Shown here piece after piece: positions 44,640 to 57,104 of a stretch of DNA of 64,000 nucleotides. The notes beneath the pieces are model-generated. The model was not told the origin of the DNA, did not search any database, and saw only the letters and a program-made list of their open reading frames with translations. Positions within the stretch are counted from its first letter, which is position 1. Each line of letters begins with the position of its first letter. This stretch comes from Harmothoe impar (lineage: Eukaryota > Annelida > Polychaeta > Phyllodocida > Polynoidae): NCBI GenBank assembly GCA_947462335.1, contig OX381707.1:62349773-62413772 (forward strand), in the 5' to 3' direction. Position numbers and translations under genes: made by a program.

Positions 44640-46075
44640 CTAACCAAGTATTTCACCCTATGACCTATGGTAGAAACTATGAAATTGGCATACTGAGGCT
44701 AGATAATGTTGTTCTACCATCCTCCAATGGTAGAAAACATTTCCCTATGTATATACCTAACCATGTATTTCACCCTATGAGTTATGGTAGAAATGAAGAA
44801 TTTGACATAATGAGCCTAAGCAATGTTGTTCTACCATCTTCTTTTGGTAGAAAACAGTGTATTTCACCCATGACCTATGGTAGAAACAAAGCAGCTGACA
44901 TTCTAGCACTAAGAAATGTTGTTCTACCTTCTCTCAATGATAAATAAAGGGGGTTCTCTCTGTATGTACCTAACCATCTATTTTACCCTATGAACTATGG
45001 TAGAAATTAGAAATTTTACATAATAAGCTATATAAAGTTGTTCTACCATCTTTTTATGGCAGAACACAGTGTTTCTCTATTTATATATCTAGCTGTGTAT
45101 TTCACTGTATGACCTATGGTAGAAACAAACAGTTGATAAAAGCCCTGCTAGCAGTAGACAATGTCGTTCTACCATCTCTCAATGGTAGAAAAAGGGGTTA
45201 TCTATGCATGTAACTAATCATGTATCTCTCCCAATGGAAGAAAACAAGGTTTCTATCTGTATATATACCTAACTGTGTATTTCAGCCTACGACCTATGGT
45301 AGAAATTAAGAATTTGACATAATGAGCTTAGATAATGTTGTTCTACCATCTTCTAATGGTAGAAAACAGTGTATCTCTATTCATTTATCAAGCTGTGTAT
45401 TTCACTGTTATGACCTATGGTAGAAACGAAGCAGTTGACATATTAGCACTAGACAATGTTGTTCTACCATCCCTCAATGGTAGAAAACAGGGGTTCTCTA
45501 ACCATGTAGTTTACCCTATGACCTATGGTAGAAACTATGAAACTGATATAATGAGCCTAGAGTTTTTTTTCTACCATCTTCTAATGGTAGAAGCTGTGTT
45601 TCTCCATTCATATATTTAGCCGTGTATTTCACTGTATGACCTATGGTAGAATCAACGCAGTTGACATACTAGCACTAGACAAGGTAGTTCTACCATTCCT
45701 CAATGGTAGAAAAAAGGGGTTCTTTATGTATGTACCTAACCATGTATTTCACCATGTGACTCATGGTAGAAATTAAGAATTTTACACAATGAGCCTACAA
45801 AATGTTGTTCTACCATCTTCTACTGGTAGAAAACAGTGTCTCTCTATTTTTATATTTAGCCGTGTATTTCACCATGTGAACTATGGTAGACACACAGCAG
45901 TTGACAGACTAGCACTACACAATGTCGTTCTACCATCCCTCAATAGTAGAAAAAAGAGGTTTGTTATGTATGTACCTAACCATGTATTTCACCCTATACC
46001 CATGGTAGAAACTAAGGAGTTAATATGCTACTACTAGACCAGATCTTTCTACCATCTTATAGAGGTAGAAAACAC
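44640..46075 (+). repeat. Hairpin satellite, left array
   Basis: About twelve units of roughly 115-120 bp, each with the palindrome TTCTACCATC...ATGGTAGAA and a constant arm 'tgtatttcaccctatgacctatggtagaaac'. The units alternate between 'ttgacatactagcactagacaatg' and 'ttgacataatgagcctagataatg', so the higher-order period is near 235 bp. A further block lies at 47750-48440 beyond the nested transposon. Confidence 0.9.
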
Positions 46076-46076
46076 C

Positions 46077-47721
46077 CAGCAAATTGGCGTGATATTGAGT
46101 GACTGTGAGTGAGTCCCTCACGCATTGAGTTGGTAAAATCCCAAATGAGTCATGTGTTGTCAATATTAACTCAACCTCACACGCACTCACGCATGCGTGA
46201 TGACGCAGCGTCACTCGCACTCACGCAAGCGTGATGACGCAGCCTCACTGGTATTCACGCATGCGTGATGACGCAGCCTCACTCGTACTCACGCATGCGT
46301 GATGACGCAGCCTCACCAGGGATCACGCATTAACCCATTTGCATTAGGGGATCATATTTCATTTTGATTTCTTTTTTATTGAATACATCAATTAAACTGT
46401 TCATCCTGCTTCCAGGGTTACTTGTATGGTATTTCTCCATTGCTGGCTTGATTGTCCTCCTCTATGCATCTGTTGTAAATGTAGGGTTCCTTCAAATACT
46501 TTTGGGAGTACCTGTTGAAATGTAAGCAAATATAAAGACTTAGTTCACCAGAACAAATATGCCCTTTGAAACCAATATAAATATCTCATGTTTGTTAACC
46601 ATATGGCTTACCAGTAGCAGATGATAGTCAACAGTAGTATATTATATGTTACTCTAAAATTCACAATCTAGAAGTACACATTATAATTGAAATACTGTAG
46701 GACAACCCACCTTACAACTGTTCTCCTTGACTGTCACTGCCTGTCTGCTGTGGAAGCTACTACTCTGCACTGAGAACAAAGGAAATGGTGGGAAATTCGA
46801 ATTTAACCAATCAGAACCCAGGAAACCTATATAGTGTGTCATTATGAGTGATGATGCGTGATGCTGAGTGAGAGCTGACAGACGGTCACTCATAGTCACG
46901 CATGCGTGACAACCTGCCATGTTTGGTCAGATATAGCATGTGCCCCTATTATCACCCCCTGCAACATAATGTATTGCCCTCATATTAAGTGTTCTTAACT
47001 CTTTCACATGATTGTATGTGACCATGTTGGTCACTGATCACCAGACTTTCAGATTTTTGTTAGACTTAGGTCAATCAATGTCTTAATACTTTGTAATATG
47101 TAGTTGATTGCCATTCAGTGCTATGCCCCATAGACAAATGTTATCCTCAGTTATGCATTGAAAATGAATTTAAACACCTTGTTGTTGACTATCATTACAT
47201 TCCCTTATTACATATGTTTGCAATCATGTAACCAACCCGGTTGATTTATGGGAGGAAATTAACATTTGACTGATATACCCCTTTACTATGTACAAGCATC
47301 CATACTTCAAATGTGGGCCTCCTCCACAGAGGGCAAGTTGTAAGATGAGTGATCATGCTCCATGCTGAGTGAGAACTGACAAGCAGTGGCTCATTGTCAC
47401 GCAGTACTAACTCACAGTTGTTGTACGATGAGTGATGATGCTCCATGCTGAGTGAGAATTGACAAGCAGTGGCTCATTGTCACGCAGTACTAACTCACAG
47501 TTGTTGTACGATGAGTGATGATGCTCCATGCTGAGTGAGAACTGACAAGCAGTGGCGCATTGTCACGCAGTGCTAACTCACAGTTGTTGTAAGATGAGTG
47601 ATGATGCTCCATGATGAGTGACAACTGACAGGCAGTGGCTCATGCTGACTCATTGCGTGATCACGCAAAAGCATGGTCACTCAGCATCACCAAACATGAC
47701 TCAAGGTAACGCCAGTTTGCT
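46077..47721. mobile_element. DNA transposon nested in the left satellite
   Basis: Inverted ends CAGCAAATTGGCGT and ACGCCAGTTTGCTA interrupt a satellite unit (…gtagaaaaca | … | agagtctct…). Inside are four copies of a 'cactcacgcatgcgtgatgacgcagc' type palindrome (46190-46330) and about four 83-bp tandem units (47335-47640) with 'gatgagtgatgatgctccatgc'. There is no transposase. Confidence 0.7.
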
Positions 47722-47749
47722 AGAGTCTCTTATATATAATGCCTGACCA

Positions 47750-48440
47750 CATTGTTCACCCTATGATCAATACGGTAGAATTATTGCTGTTGATATCATA
47801 GTAATAGACCAGATCTCTCTACCATTTCATGTGGTAGAGTCTATAATTATACCCAACTGGTCACCTACGATCTAGGTATGCAGTTTACATATTATACTAC
47901 TAGACCAGATTGTTCTACAACTTCATAGTGGTAGAAAACCATATGTATGATGCTCAGCCGTTCAGCCTTAGAGCTATAGTAGAAACCAAGCAGTTGACAT
48001 ATTACCCAAACCAGATCATTCTCCCATCTCATAGTAGTAGACAACAGAGTCTCTCGATATTATGCCCAACCATGCCATAGAGACTAAGCAGTCAACATAA
48101 TTATTCACTACTGACAATAGTAGAAAAGAGGGTCTCTCTATGTATATATCTAATGGTGAGTTTAAACCTTTGACCTATGGTAGAAATTAGGAATTTGACA
48201 TTTTGGCACTAGATTGTCGTTCTACCATCGGGAGATGGTAGAAAAGAAGGTTTCTCTATGTATATACCTAACCGTGTATTTCACCCTATGACGTTGGGTA
48301 GAAACCAAGAATTTTCAGAAATTACACTAGATAATGTTGTCCTACCATCTTCTCAATGGTAGAAAACCATGTGTGTCTATATATAGTCTTAGCCACGTGT
48401 TTCATCCATGCACTGTGGTGGAAACTTATCAGTTGATATA
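47750..48440 (+). repeat. Hairpin satellite, inner part of left array
   Basis: More diverged units of the same TTCTACCAT/ATGGTAGAA hairpin satellite, continuing after the nested transposon. Some hairpins are mutated (acaacttcatagtggtagaa). Confidence 0.8.
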
Positions 48441-48749
48441 CTAGTGTAGGGGTTTACTACTAATACAAACCATATACATACTACATTTATCCTATTTCAC
48501 TTAGTTTGGGTCTGGTTCGGGTTGCCTAGATGGCTCATGCCATATTCCACCCACTTCGGGTCCAGTCGTCTTGAACCTATCCAGGGCTATGCCCCACCAA
48601 TGGTTGATCAGACATAGTTTCACCTATCTTCTAATGGGAGAAACCCATGGTGCCCATACAATAAACTTGGGCATTGGTTTCTCCAATCTGCTAATGGGAG
48701 AAATCCTATATCACTTGATACCAATACAAAACACTAGATGGCAGCACAA

Positions 48750-49840
48750 CCAGAAGGATGACAATGTGCCATGTCCCCTAGTATCACTATATCTCAGCTG
48801 TTTGCTCTGTATCTAGACTATTTTGGAATATGAACTGCTGTCATATGATGCTCTACATCTTATATTATATAGAAATCATATGACCAGGACTTATCTTTGT
48901 CTATATTTTAGATTAAATCCATTACAGCGCACCACAGTGCTAATCCCCATAGAGAAATCTAGATGGCCATAATTTCTTAAATATAATCTAAATTTAGATG
49001 GTTAGTCATTCATATGATTCCTGATTACAAATAATATTTGGTGCAGTCAGGGAAATTGATGAAATGATGGGTTATATAAGAAAATTGGCCCATTGTTAGC
49101 CTTCTGCTTGTGCTGCCACCTAGTGTTTTGAAATGGTATTAAGTGGGCATAGGGTTTCTCCCATAAACGGATCAGAGAAACCAATGCCCAATCATACATT
49201 TGAAGCTGCTATTTGGCCCTTTCTATTCATTCATTCCATTTAACTTCAGATGTGAGTTTCTATGAGTATGATGTAGTTTTAAACCAGAAAAGGTAAAATG
49301 CTGTTGCCACCTAGTGGATTATGAAAGCACTAATGGCTCTTTCTCATGACTGGTCGTCATATTGGCTCAAATGGCCTAATGTTTTAACTTCAGAGTAGAT
49401 AAAAATCATTTTGCCTTTGTATTATAGTATAGCTATTGGACCAACTTTCTGCAAAGTTAGGAACATTAAATCAGAGAACTAATGCTGCAGCATTACAGAG
49501 ATAGGAGCAATATTTCTGGCTGCACCCATCACCCAAAAAAGACTAAAACACAGCATACACCATTGGAAAGCTCTAGTTATGGCCTTTCCAAATATCATTG
49601 GTATAAAAGTTAAAAGGAATATTTTACTTTGAGCTTTACTATATTGAGACGATGAACACCTCATTTTGACCAATAGTCACAAATGATTTGGTTGACCTTG
49701 GTGAAGGTCAAGGTCACATTTACAGGTGTCAAATCAGCCAAAAGTGGTTATTGAATGGAACATGCAACTCCAGGACATTCTAAAGTTGCAACCTTTACTC
49801 TACAGTGCCCAAAAAGTCTATAAATTATTGTCCTTAGTTT
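48750..49840. other. Centre of the fold-back, no gene
   Basis: Mostly unpaired sequence between the arms. A single 'gtttctcccataaacggatcagagaaacc' block near 49152 relates to the flanking 'gggagaaacc' repeats. Open frames are short and uninformative. Confidence 0.5.
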
Positions 49841-50214
49841 AGATTTAACCTCTCATAAAGTTTCTTACTGGTATCAAGTGAGCTTAGGATTTCTCCCGTT
49901 AGCAGATTGGAGAAAACAATGCCCAAGTTTATTGTATAGGCACCATAGGTTTCTACCATTAGTGGATGGGAGAAACCAAAGCCCAATTCTTTTGTACAGG
50001 CACCGTGGGTTTCTCCCATTACCAAATAGGTGAAACTATGTCAATGCTTAAAACTTGGTTTTCAATTATTCCCCTCTAACAAAATTTGTATTTTAACAAA
50101 ATATCATAATGATTGCAAAAAAAGAGTTCATTTTCCCGATACTGGCTACTTTGGTGAGAAAAAGGCTCAAAATCGTGAAAAGACAAAGACGTTTTTAAGT
50201 TTTGACCATAGGGC

Positions 50215-52010
50215 ATAGACTGAAATATATGACAAGACATTTACATAGAGAAACCCTGTTTTCTACCATTGGGAGAAGGTAGAAAAACATTATCTAGTGC
50301 CAGTGTCTCTCTGTATCTACTATCAGTCATAGGATGAAATACATGGTTAGGTATATACATAGAGAAACTCTGTTTTCTATGATTGGGAGATAATAGAACA
50401 ATATAATTTAGAGAATCAGTAGGACAGATGTTGACTGCTTAGACGCTATGTCATGGATGGAAATAATATAAAGAGACTCTGTTTTCTACCACTAATAATG
50501 AGATGGCAGAATGATTTGTTCTGTATAGTTTCTATCATAGATCATGGGGTAAACAGTTGGGCATCATATAAAAAGACTCTGATTTCTACGATCTTTTCTG
50601 GTGGAAAAAATCTAGTGAGGTACTATTATATCAACTGCACCATATGGATCATAGAGTGAACAGTGTGGTCAGGCTTTATATTTTCTACCACTATGAGATG
50701 GTAGAAAGATCTGGTCTAGTAGTAGCGTGGTAACTCCTTAGTTTCTACCATAGGTCATAGGGTGTAATACATGGATAGGTACATACATAAAGAACCCCTT
50801 TTTTTCTACCATTGAGGGATGGTGGAACGCAATTATCTAGTGCTAGTATGTAAACTTCTTGTTTCTACCATAGGTTATACAGTGAAATACATGGCTAGAT
50901 ATATGAATAGAGAAACACTGTTTTCTACCATTAGAAGATGGTAGAACAATATTTTCTAGGCTCATTATGTCAAATTCTTGGTTTCTACCATGGGTCATAG
51001 GGTGAAATACATGGCTAGGTACATACATAGAGAACCATTTTTTTCTACTATTGAGAGATGGTAGAACGACATTGTCTAGTGCTAGTATGTAAACTTCTTG
51101 TTTCTACCATAGGTTATACAGTGAAATACATGGTTAGATATATGAATAGATAAACACTACTATCTACCATTAGAAGATGGTAGAACAATATTTTCTAGGC
51201 TCATTATGTCAAATTTCTGGTTTCTACAATGGGTCATAGGGTGAAATACATGGTCGGGTACATACAGAGAGAACCATTTTTTTCTACTATTGAGAGATGG
51301 TAGAACGACATTGTCTAGTGCTAGTATGTAAACTTCTTGTTTCTACCATAGGTTATACAGTGAAATACATGGTTAGATATATGAATAGAGAAACATTATT
51401 TTCTACCATTAGGAGATGGTAGAACAACATTATCTAGGCTTGTTATGTCAAATTCTTAATTTCTACCATGGGTCATGGGTTAGGTACATACATAGAGAAC
51501 CCTTTTTTACTGCTATTGAGGGATGGTAGAACGACATTGTCTAGTGCTAGTATGTAAACTTCTTGTTTCTACCATAGGTTATACAGTGAAATACATGGCT
51601 AGATGAATAGAGAAACACTGTTTTCTACCATTAGAAGATGGTAGAAAAACATTATCTAGGCTTATTATGTCAAGTTCTTAATTTCTACCATGGGTCATAT
51701 GGTGAAATACACGGTTAGGTACATACATAGAGAACCCCTTTTTTTCTACCATTGAGGGATGGTAGAACGACATTATCTAGGTCTCTTATGTCAAATTCTT
51801 AATTTCTACTATAGATCATACAGTGAAATACATGATTCAGTATATACATATAGAAACCCTGTTTTCTAGCATTGGGAGATGGTAGAAAGACACAATCTAA
51901 TAATGTTACGTCACATTTTAAATTTCTTCCATTAGTCATAGGGTGAAATACGTGGTTAGATATTTACATAGATACACCCTGTTTTTTTTCCATCGAGAGA
52001 TGGTAGAACA
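50215..52010 (-). repeat. Hairpin satellite, right array
   Basis: About sixteen units in the opposite orientation to 44640-46075, with the same TTCTACCATT...AATGGTAGAA hairpin, 'gttgttctacc' and 'gtgaaatacatggttaggta' arms. The units are more regular (about 118-120 bp) than at the left, which suggests later amplification. Confidence 0.9.
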
Positions 52011-52527
52011 ACATAAGGCCAAAAAAAAGTTTCAGATTTACCCTACCTATTTTGATAAAGCTCAATGAGGAGGAGAGGGGAGAGAGAAGGAGGGAGGGAG
52101 GAAGGAGAGAAAGAAGGAGAGAGGGAGAGGGAGGGAGGAAGGGGAAGGAGGGAAGGAGGAGGGAAGGGAGAGGAAGAGGGTTGATATAGATACACTATTG
52201 TTCATCCATAGGTATATGGGAGAACACAGTGTCTGAACCGCATGAGACAATGATTTCTCCTATTGGCCATACGGGAGAACAGCTAGTGTTTCTACCCTTC
52301 CTGAACAGGAGAGTGATCCTGCGTGGGGTGCGTGTATTGGGAGGTGAAAAGATGACTGCGGACTTTTGATGCACACCTTCCCATAGTACCCTATAACTTA
52401 CTCGCCAAGCTGAACTCTTGTTAGAAAAACCTGTGGAGCCTGATGGTCATGGCCTCATGTAACTGTGGCACCACCTTTTGATGTGTATTTGAACTAGGAG
52501 GCAAGTATCATAGTCGGTTGGAGATCA

Positions 52528-52640
52528 TGTACTGGATATACTCCTGGGGGTTGACAGGCAATATCATTGATATAAGCCAAGGCCGAAGGCCGAGGCTTAT
52601 ATCAATGATATTGACTCGAGACACCAGGAGTATATCCGAC
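52528..52640. repeat. Palindrome around GGCCGAAGGCC
   Basis: 'ggatatactcctggg...caatatcattgatataagcc' and its inverse 'ggcttatatcaatgatattg...caggagtatatcc' flank 'aaggccgaaggccgagg'. One half of it also lies near 32240-32285, next to the other dispersed-repeat copy, so this is probably one end of that repeat family. Confidence 0.75.
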
Positions 52641-52669
52641 ATACAGCCCGCTTGCATAGATTGATTACA

Positions 52670-52860
52670 GTCAACTCCCTCTAATGTGGCCACCCTTGGG
52701 ACTATGAAAATGTGGCCGCATTGGTGGGGTGGCTGCATTGGAGGGAGCCATTTTCTATACATTGTAGTATGTTTGGGACTATGAAAAGTGTCTGTATTAG
52801 AGGGATTGGCTGCACTGGAGGGGTGGCCGCTAAGAGGGAGTTGACTGTATGTATAATAGC
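52670..52860. repeat. Tandem duplication 'gtggccgcattggaggg'
   Basis: Three imperfect units of about 60-80 bp built on 'tgggactatgaaaatgtggccgcattggagggg'. Non-coding. Confidence 0.6.
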
Positions 52861-52864
52861 CTGA

Positions 52865-53815
52865 TTACAGCTCTTTTTCCACACATGTGGCCTAGGAGGA
52901 TATCTTGTATAATTCTCCTAGGAGGTTATATGATCACCAAACACATACTCTGTGTGTTCTCATAGAAATACAATGACCAAAGGATATGCTTGAAGAGTGT
53001 AGCCTCATTCTGATACAACCTAGTCATATATAATACCTACCATGAACCAAGACTCACAGCCAGACATAGTGGACAATATCCTTGAGTACATGGTATTTCT
53101 GCTTTGGACTTCCAGAAGCTGGGTTCGAATCCCATGTCAAGTAGAAATTTTGATATGCCTGATATACATTTTTTATTTCTGGCTATTCTGATACTTCAAG
53201 AAAAAAGAAGAAAAGAAAAAAAGAAAGAAAATGAGGGTGCGGGGGCGGAGTCCCCGAATTATATAACAGCAACACTAACTAAACAGTACTCTTAGCTTTG
53301 TTTAAAGGGACAATGCCTCCTCACCATTGGCCTTATTTAGCTAGTTGGCTATTCTGATATTTCAAGAGAAAAAAACAAAAAAAAAAGAGAAAAAAAAGGG
53401 GGGTGCGGGGGCGAAGCCCCCGATTTATACAACAGCACCACCAACTAAACAGCACTCTTAACTTTGTCTAATGGGACAATGCCTCACCACTACCATAGGC
53501 CTTAGTTAACAGGCTCAAACACATGTGGCTGTGTGGTCCTGCTGCTAGGCTACAGGGTACTTCTTGTTGGGATTGGGACAAATGTGGTTCAAACCCCTCA
53601 ACATTTTAAAATAGCGTACTCATTGGCCTCAAAAGGCAGAAGCAGTACATATGCTATTGGGTGATGAGTATCATTGCATGAGTCCCGATGGAGCAGTTGG
53701 TTAGCTGGTGGGCTCAATAGTTCTGAGGTTGTGGGTACGGATCCTGCTAGATACCCTGGCTCTCAAAGAGAAAAAAGAGCTCTTAAATATAACCACCTCC
53801 TAGGGGTGTATATTT
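52865..53815 (+). repeat. Dispersed repeat copy 2 with tRNA-like SINE head
   Basis: Inverted relative of 31484-32235. A 150-bp internal part ('ggctattctgatattcaagagaaaaaa...gtgcgggggcgaagcccccg') is duplicated (53180-53330 and 53345-53520). The tRNA-like promoter lies at 53682-53752: A-box TGGTTAGCTGGTGGG, B-box-like GGTACGGATCC. Confidence 0.7.
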
Positions 53816-53989
53816 TATTATACCACGATTCTGGCGTTTCCCGTGCCGAGAGTGGATATTTGCCGTGCGGTTATCTCAGGATATACGCACGCTCAGAATT
53901 AATTTTTTACACCAAGACGTCTCTATATATTTAACAACTTATTGAAAGATATGCATAGCCATTTTGGCTACGAAATTAGAGTGAATTGT

Positions 53990-54058
53990 CCGGGATGCGA
54001 ACTCCGGCCGCCGAAGCCAAACACGAGCGCCTAACCTCATGCGCCATCGAGACTGCAC
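53990..54058 (-). repeat. tRNA-derived SINE head 3
   Basis: The minus strand reads GATGGCGCATGAGGTTAGGCGCTCG, whose core TGGCGCATGAGG matches an A-box, and a B-box GGAGTTCGCATCCCGG at tRNA spacing. The acceptor stem is not closed. Confidence 0.6.
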
Positions 54059-54113
54059 ATATTACGCGGGTAGGAAGCCAATACTGGCTTAGGGAGTGAT
54101 CATTTTTTATCAA

Positions 54114-54315
54114 CAGGGGGGGGGGGGTTGGTTTAGGGGGGGGGCAAAAAAATTTGGACCCCTTGACCGGGGGGGGGGGGTCAAAAAAATTTGACCTGTT
54201 TTGGGCCAAAAAGGCCGCGCGTTACTATGCTTCAAAGGGCCCGCGCGCGCGCCGATTTCCGACCCGTAGGGGGGGGGGGGTTAAAAAATTTCGACCCGTT
54301 GACCGGGGGGGTGAA
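54114..54315. repeat. Poly-G / AAATTT minisatellite
   Basis: Four G-runs of 8-12 bases alternate with 'tcaaaaaaatttgacc' and 'ccgttgacc'. G-quadruplex formation is possible. Small open frames on both strands come from the repeat. Confidence 0.8.
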
Positions 54316-54319
54316 ATTT

Positions 54320-56255
54320 TTTTTGTCTCATCCCCTCATTCATTATTGCAAGATATACCTCACGTGTGCTTTTCCCAATCAGCCTTTATTGCATCATTAT
54401 TTTCTATTTCCACAGACACAGAATGTGAATAACTAGATGAAGATATACCATGAGGTGACTGGTTAGCTTGTTTTCATGTTGGTGTTTAGCTGGCCTTACG
54501 ATGACAAGTTTCCACTTTGTACAGGCACGCTTACATTTCACAACAAGTCAATAGCCATCTCACATACTCACAGAGAAATAAACATTAAGGTAGTCCAGAA
54601 GTTTATTTTCAATATCATAACATTATGATAGTATGCTCAAAGGATACAGTTTGACACTTCAAAGATCTAGTTTTATCCAAAGTGTAGATTTAATCATGAT
54701 AAACACTGTCAAACATCTTATTTGTGTAAATAATATTGACACAAACAAGGTGTTTATATTATGCGATCCCTACACATTAATGCTATGGGGTGCATAAAGG
54801 ACCGTCATACATTTTAGGACACTTAAGGGTGATTAGATTACCAAAATGTAAACTATGACACCAAAGGTAATAGTATACCATTGCATTTTTATCATACAAT
54901 TCATATAAGTGCCATGCCTCAGTCAATCAACGTCTACACTTGAGGGGTGGTGGCTGTTGGCCATCGATCATCCATCTAGTGTTAGACTGGTGTACTAAAT
55001 ACATTTTACGTCGTGTGTGGTTACATTCTACAGCTCAGTCAGAGGGACGTATCAATCATACTGCAATACAATACTACCACCTGGGGTAATATATCAATGT
55101 TAGAGTCACATCAATACACTTTCCTCTTTGTGTCGCTGCATGGATATCAGTGGGTATTGAGAAATCGTTTTCTGATTTAATGTATCTGATGTATGGCTGT
55201 TATGAGAACCTAAATGGGGGATCCAACTTTGACCATACCATCCGCACAAATCAGTGGGGGAATCCGTTGATTATGGTCATCAATCAGGTATAGGGAGATA
55301 CATGTACTAGAGGGCATTTTTCCTATATTTAATCGATCATACAGAGGGGTGATCCAATTGACTGACTAGCAGTTTTACAATTTGAACTATCAATCCGGCG
55401 AACACATATTTAGGTAAAACTTATGATAACGGAGCCTACATGATTATTAGTCTGAAGTATGTTTAGAAAATTCCCATACAAAACATGTGAAATTGATTCA
55501 TAAGACAAGTATTTTTTACATGGAGAACTGGAGCCATCAACGTTTCTCTGGTTCTAATTGTTTTACCCACCCTCTGATAAGGTGTCAATTGCCTTAGGAC
55601 GCTAAACATTTTGGTTGATTCACATGGCTCAAGAGAATTACGAAGTTAAATAATTGAAGAGAGCGAAATTCATTTAAGTTTCTTTAAAAAAAAAACACTT
55701 TGCATTTCCGAAAATAAGGTGCGAAGTTCATTGACCAATCTATCTTTGGGGTCTAGCCTTATCATAGAAAACACAGGGACCCCTGATTACCAGCTGATTT
55801 CTCTAAATATCATTATATGGGAGCTGGTAGTGAACCATCTGAGATGTGCAGCTCGTAATCAATGACCATTTTCAGATTATCTCGAGTGCTCAAGCTCAAA
55901 GGAATGGGGGGAGGGGGTGGATGGATCGCTATACAGTATCTGATAATGTATTCGGTGATAAGTCGGTAACACTGGGATTACAATTGGTTTTCACCATGCT
56001 GGCCAATTGGCCACATGCATCGTGTCCTGATACAATAGCATAGATGTAGGCCCAAGAAAAAGGAGGTGGGTTTTAGGTGCACTTTTCTTGATTTTGATTC
56101 ACATAGTTTCTGGCGTTGCTAGCCATCCTGGAAATTCCGCAAAATTCTCCCAGTACTTTCATACTTATGGGAAGACCAACATAGTCTAGATCTTCTGACC
56201 ATACAGACCCTTTCAATTATTATCTGGCCTCAGTGGAATCATGAATAAACATCAG
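54320..56255. other. Intergenic, nothing recognised
   Basis: AT-rich apparently single-copy sequence. The frame at 55846-56043 is short and has no motif. No repeat boundaries were recognised. Confidence 0.5.
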
Positions 56256-57100
56256 CCCAGTGGGCAAACTTCAGTTGATTCAATGTTGATTCAATGTGTG
56301 TAGCGACATGATATCAACAGTTGATACAGGGTTGTCATTTTGTTGATATTGATGAGGTCATCAACGTTGATCCTTCATCAGTGATTCAACATTGATATGG
56401 CCATTGTGAATCAACAACAAATAAACATAATAAAAAGATTTACATTGATTTGATATTCACTGCTGATGCATAATTTGAGATTCAGTATATCAGATACAGT
56501 ATTCTTATGTAGACTCATTCCTTCAATTTATTATTTCCATTACAACATCTCCCCCTCCTCCATTTCTCCAAGATTAAATGCTAATTCTAGCACCATCCAG
56601 GGAAGGGGTACATGAATGACCTCTGATGATCACACTAAGAGGCATTCACGTCCATTTCAAACTGACCTGGTCATGACTGAGGCTTTATCTATTATTCTTA
56701 GCAACATAAAGGGTGTCTTACTGAAACCATGCATGTATTCTTGTCATTTAATTCCAAATGTCAACCAAATGCATACACCATGATTGTCGATGAAAATGAA
56801 TGACATTTTGATCAATTGTATACATTGATGAGAAAATAAGAGCTTACAATTAGGGAAAATTGATGTAGCATGGAGATAGAAATGCTAAGGAGTAGGTTGT
56901 GGAGGCACCTAGTGGGAAAGGTGGGAAAACCCATGGTTGATTCAAGGTTGACATCCAAACATTGCATCAATGTTGAAACAGGTGTTGGTTGACAACATTG
57001 AAATTGCAACATTGCATCAATGTTGAAAACAGGTTGATCTACCCTGTAACCCTATATCAACCAGTTGTCAACGTTGAATCAAGGTTTTGTGCCCACTGGG
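56256..57100. mobile_element. MITE with CCCAGTGGGCA ends (845 bp)
   Basis: Inverted ends CCCAGTGGGCA and TGCCCACTGGG, with subterminal 'ttgattcaatgttgattca' and, at the right, tandem 'acattgcatcaatgttgaaaacagg' units. AG abuts each end. The 97-bp relative is at 32317-32413. No transposase. Confidence 0.75.
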
Positions 57101-57104
57101 AGAA

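Larger units (their letters stand above)
43763..52440. mobile_element. Giant fold-back structure (8.7 kb)
   Basis: The outer 450 bp of each side are inverted relatives: 'gagcctccCAGAGG...gacctcggcttggtgag' and 'ttctcccgtatggccaatagg' at the left reappear reversed at 52256-52440. Next inward come a CT-rich tract at the left (44070-44570) and its AG-rich complement at the right (52070-52185), then hairpin satellites in opposite orientation, then 'tctaatgggagaaacccatgg' blocks (48620-48740 and 49850-50040), with about 1.1 kb of unpaired centre. The left arm is longer because of a nested transposon. No coding capacity is seen. The transposon class is unknown. Confidence 0.8.

Noticed and set aside
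53674..54436. Open frames of 77-92 codons over the G-tracts
   Set aside because: Created by SINE and poly-G repeat sequence; Gly/Pro/Lys runs only.
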